A DNA stretch of 7,567 nucleotides from assembly GCA_003525885.1 (NCBI GenBank), contig DQIG01000401.1, forward strand, positions 1,075-8,641. Reading direction: 5' to 3'. The first letter of the stretch is position 1; every line of letters starts with the position of its first letter. Below, in pieces: positions 7,068-7,567 of the stretch. Below the pieces are notes generated by a model, which saw nothing but the letters and a program-made list of their open reading frames with translations, was not told the origin of the DNA and ran no database searches. The translations under genes were made by a program, and so were the position numbers. This DNA comes from Stenotrophomonas sp. GTDB lineage: Bacteria; Pseudomonadota; Gammaproteobacteria; Xanthomonadales; Xanthomonadaceae.

Positions 7068-7567
7068 TTACATCGCCATCATTTGAAGATGCTCGACCAC
7101 CGGCCCCAAGGCCAGCGCCGGCACATAGGTCAGCGCACCGACCAGGATCACGGCGCCGATCAGCAGCGCCACGAACAGCGGCCCGTGCGTGGGCAAGGTG
7201 CCCGAGGTCGCGGTGAGGCGCTTCTTGGCGGCCAGCGAACCGGCCATCGCCAGCACCGGGACGATGATCCCGAAGCGGCCCAGCCACATGGCGATGCCGG
7301 TCGTGATGTTGTAGTACGGCGTATTGGCCGAGAGCCCGGCGAAGGCGCTGCCGTTGTTGTTGGCGGCCGAGCTGAAGGCGTACAGGATTTCGGAGAAGCC
7401 ATGCGCGCCAGGGTTGGCGATGCCGGCCAGGCCGTTCTCCACCATCACCGAGACGGCGGTAAAGATCAGCACCAGCGCCGGCGTCATGAGGATGGCGATC
7501 GACATCATCTTCATGTCGAACACGCCGATCTTCTTGCCGAGATACTCCGGCGTGCGGCCGATCATCA
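7068..7567 (-). CDS. kdpA: KdpA, K+-channel-like subunit, C-terminal part (5' end outside window)
   Basis: These are the last 165 codons of the K+-selecting subunit of KdpFABC, a member of the superfamily of K+ transporters, ending in TAA at 7070-7068. The fragment opens with the cytoplasmic-loop signature GRTPEYLGKKI (residues 3-13 of the visible part). A hydrophobic helix follows at about 22-43. Next comes the pore/selectivity-filter segment of the last repeat, SSAANNNGSAFAGL at 65-78. Two further membrane helices are at about 90-112 and 129-152, separated by the conserved GTLPTHGPLF. The ATG near 7565 is internal, since the E. coli protein is 557 residues and has the same GRTPEYLGKK motif well inside. 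The visible part accounts for roughly the last 30% of the protein. No frameshift or stop interrupts it. The upstream part, kdpF if present, and the kdp promoter with its KdpE site lie past the right edge. Confidence 0.95.
   Translation of the reverse strand, partial: MIGRTPEYLGKKIGVFDMKMMSIAILMTPALVLIFTAVSVMVENGLAGIANPGAHGFSEILYAFSSAANNNGSAFAGLSANTPYYNITTGIAMWLGRFGIIVPVLAMAGSLAAKKRLTATSGTLPTHGPLFVALLIGAVILVGALTYVPALALGPVVEHLQMMAM

Noticed and set aside
1..7567. Search for tRNA or rRNA genes, CRISPR arrays, insertion sequences, toxin-antitoxin or defence genes.
   Set aside because: None seen. Apart from the REP pair, the window is filled by one phosphohexomutase gene and the kdp operon, with no gene-free stretch longer than about 100 bases.

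Overview
This window most likely comes from a Stenotrophomonas-like member of the Xanthomonadaceae (Gammaproteobacteria). The base composition is strongly GC-rich by eye. Two GTAG-headed palindromes of the SMAG/REP kind, described from S. maltophilia, sit between the convergent genes. The phosphohexomutase tail closely resembles Pseudomonas/xanthomonad AlgC. The genus call is an inference.

Layout. Positions 1-710 (+) hold the 3' half of a phosphomannomutase/phosphoglucomutase gene (algC/xanA type) that enters from the left edge. Positions 711-805 are a short convergent intergenic gap dominated by a head-to-head pair of SMAG-like REP elements, which form a large inverted repeat. From 806 to the right edge everything is on the minus strand. 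In transcription order it is the end of kdpA (7567-7068, cut by the window edge), kdpB (7003-4859), kdpC (4862-4212), kdpD (4184-1500) and kdpE (1519-806). The start of kdpA, any kdpF and the operon promoter lie beyond the right edge.

How the genes work together. KdpA (K+ channel-like subunit), KdpB (P-type ATPase) and KdpC (accessory subunit) form the high-affinity K+ pump of the inner membrane. KdpD (sensor kinase) and KdpE (OmpR-type regulator) form the two-component system that induces it under K+ limitation or osmotic stress. The genes are tightly packed: kdpB/kdpC share ATGA, kdpC/kdpD are 27 nt apart and kdpD/kdpE overlap by 20 nt. This suggests one kdpABCDE transcript. The key motifs of all five Kdp proteins are intact where visible.

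I see no previously undescribed system. The items most worth a second look are the REP pair that supplies the kdpE stop codon (the only in-frame stop of kdpE for about 220 further codons), a perfect GC-rich hairpin in the kdpA-kdpB gap, and very long antisense open frames that codon usage explains.
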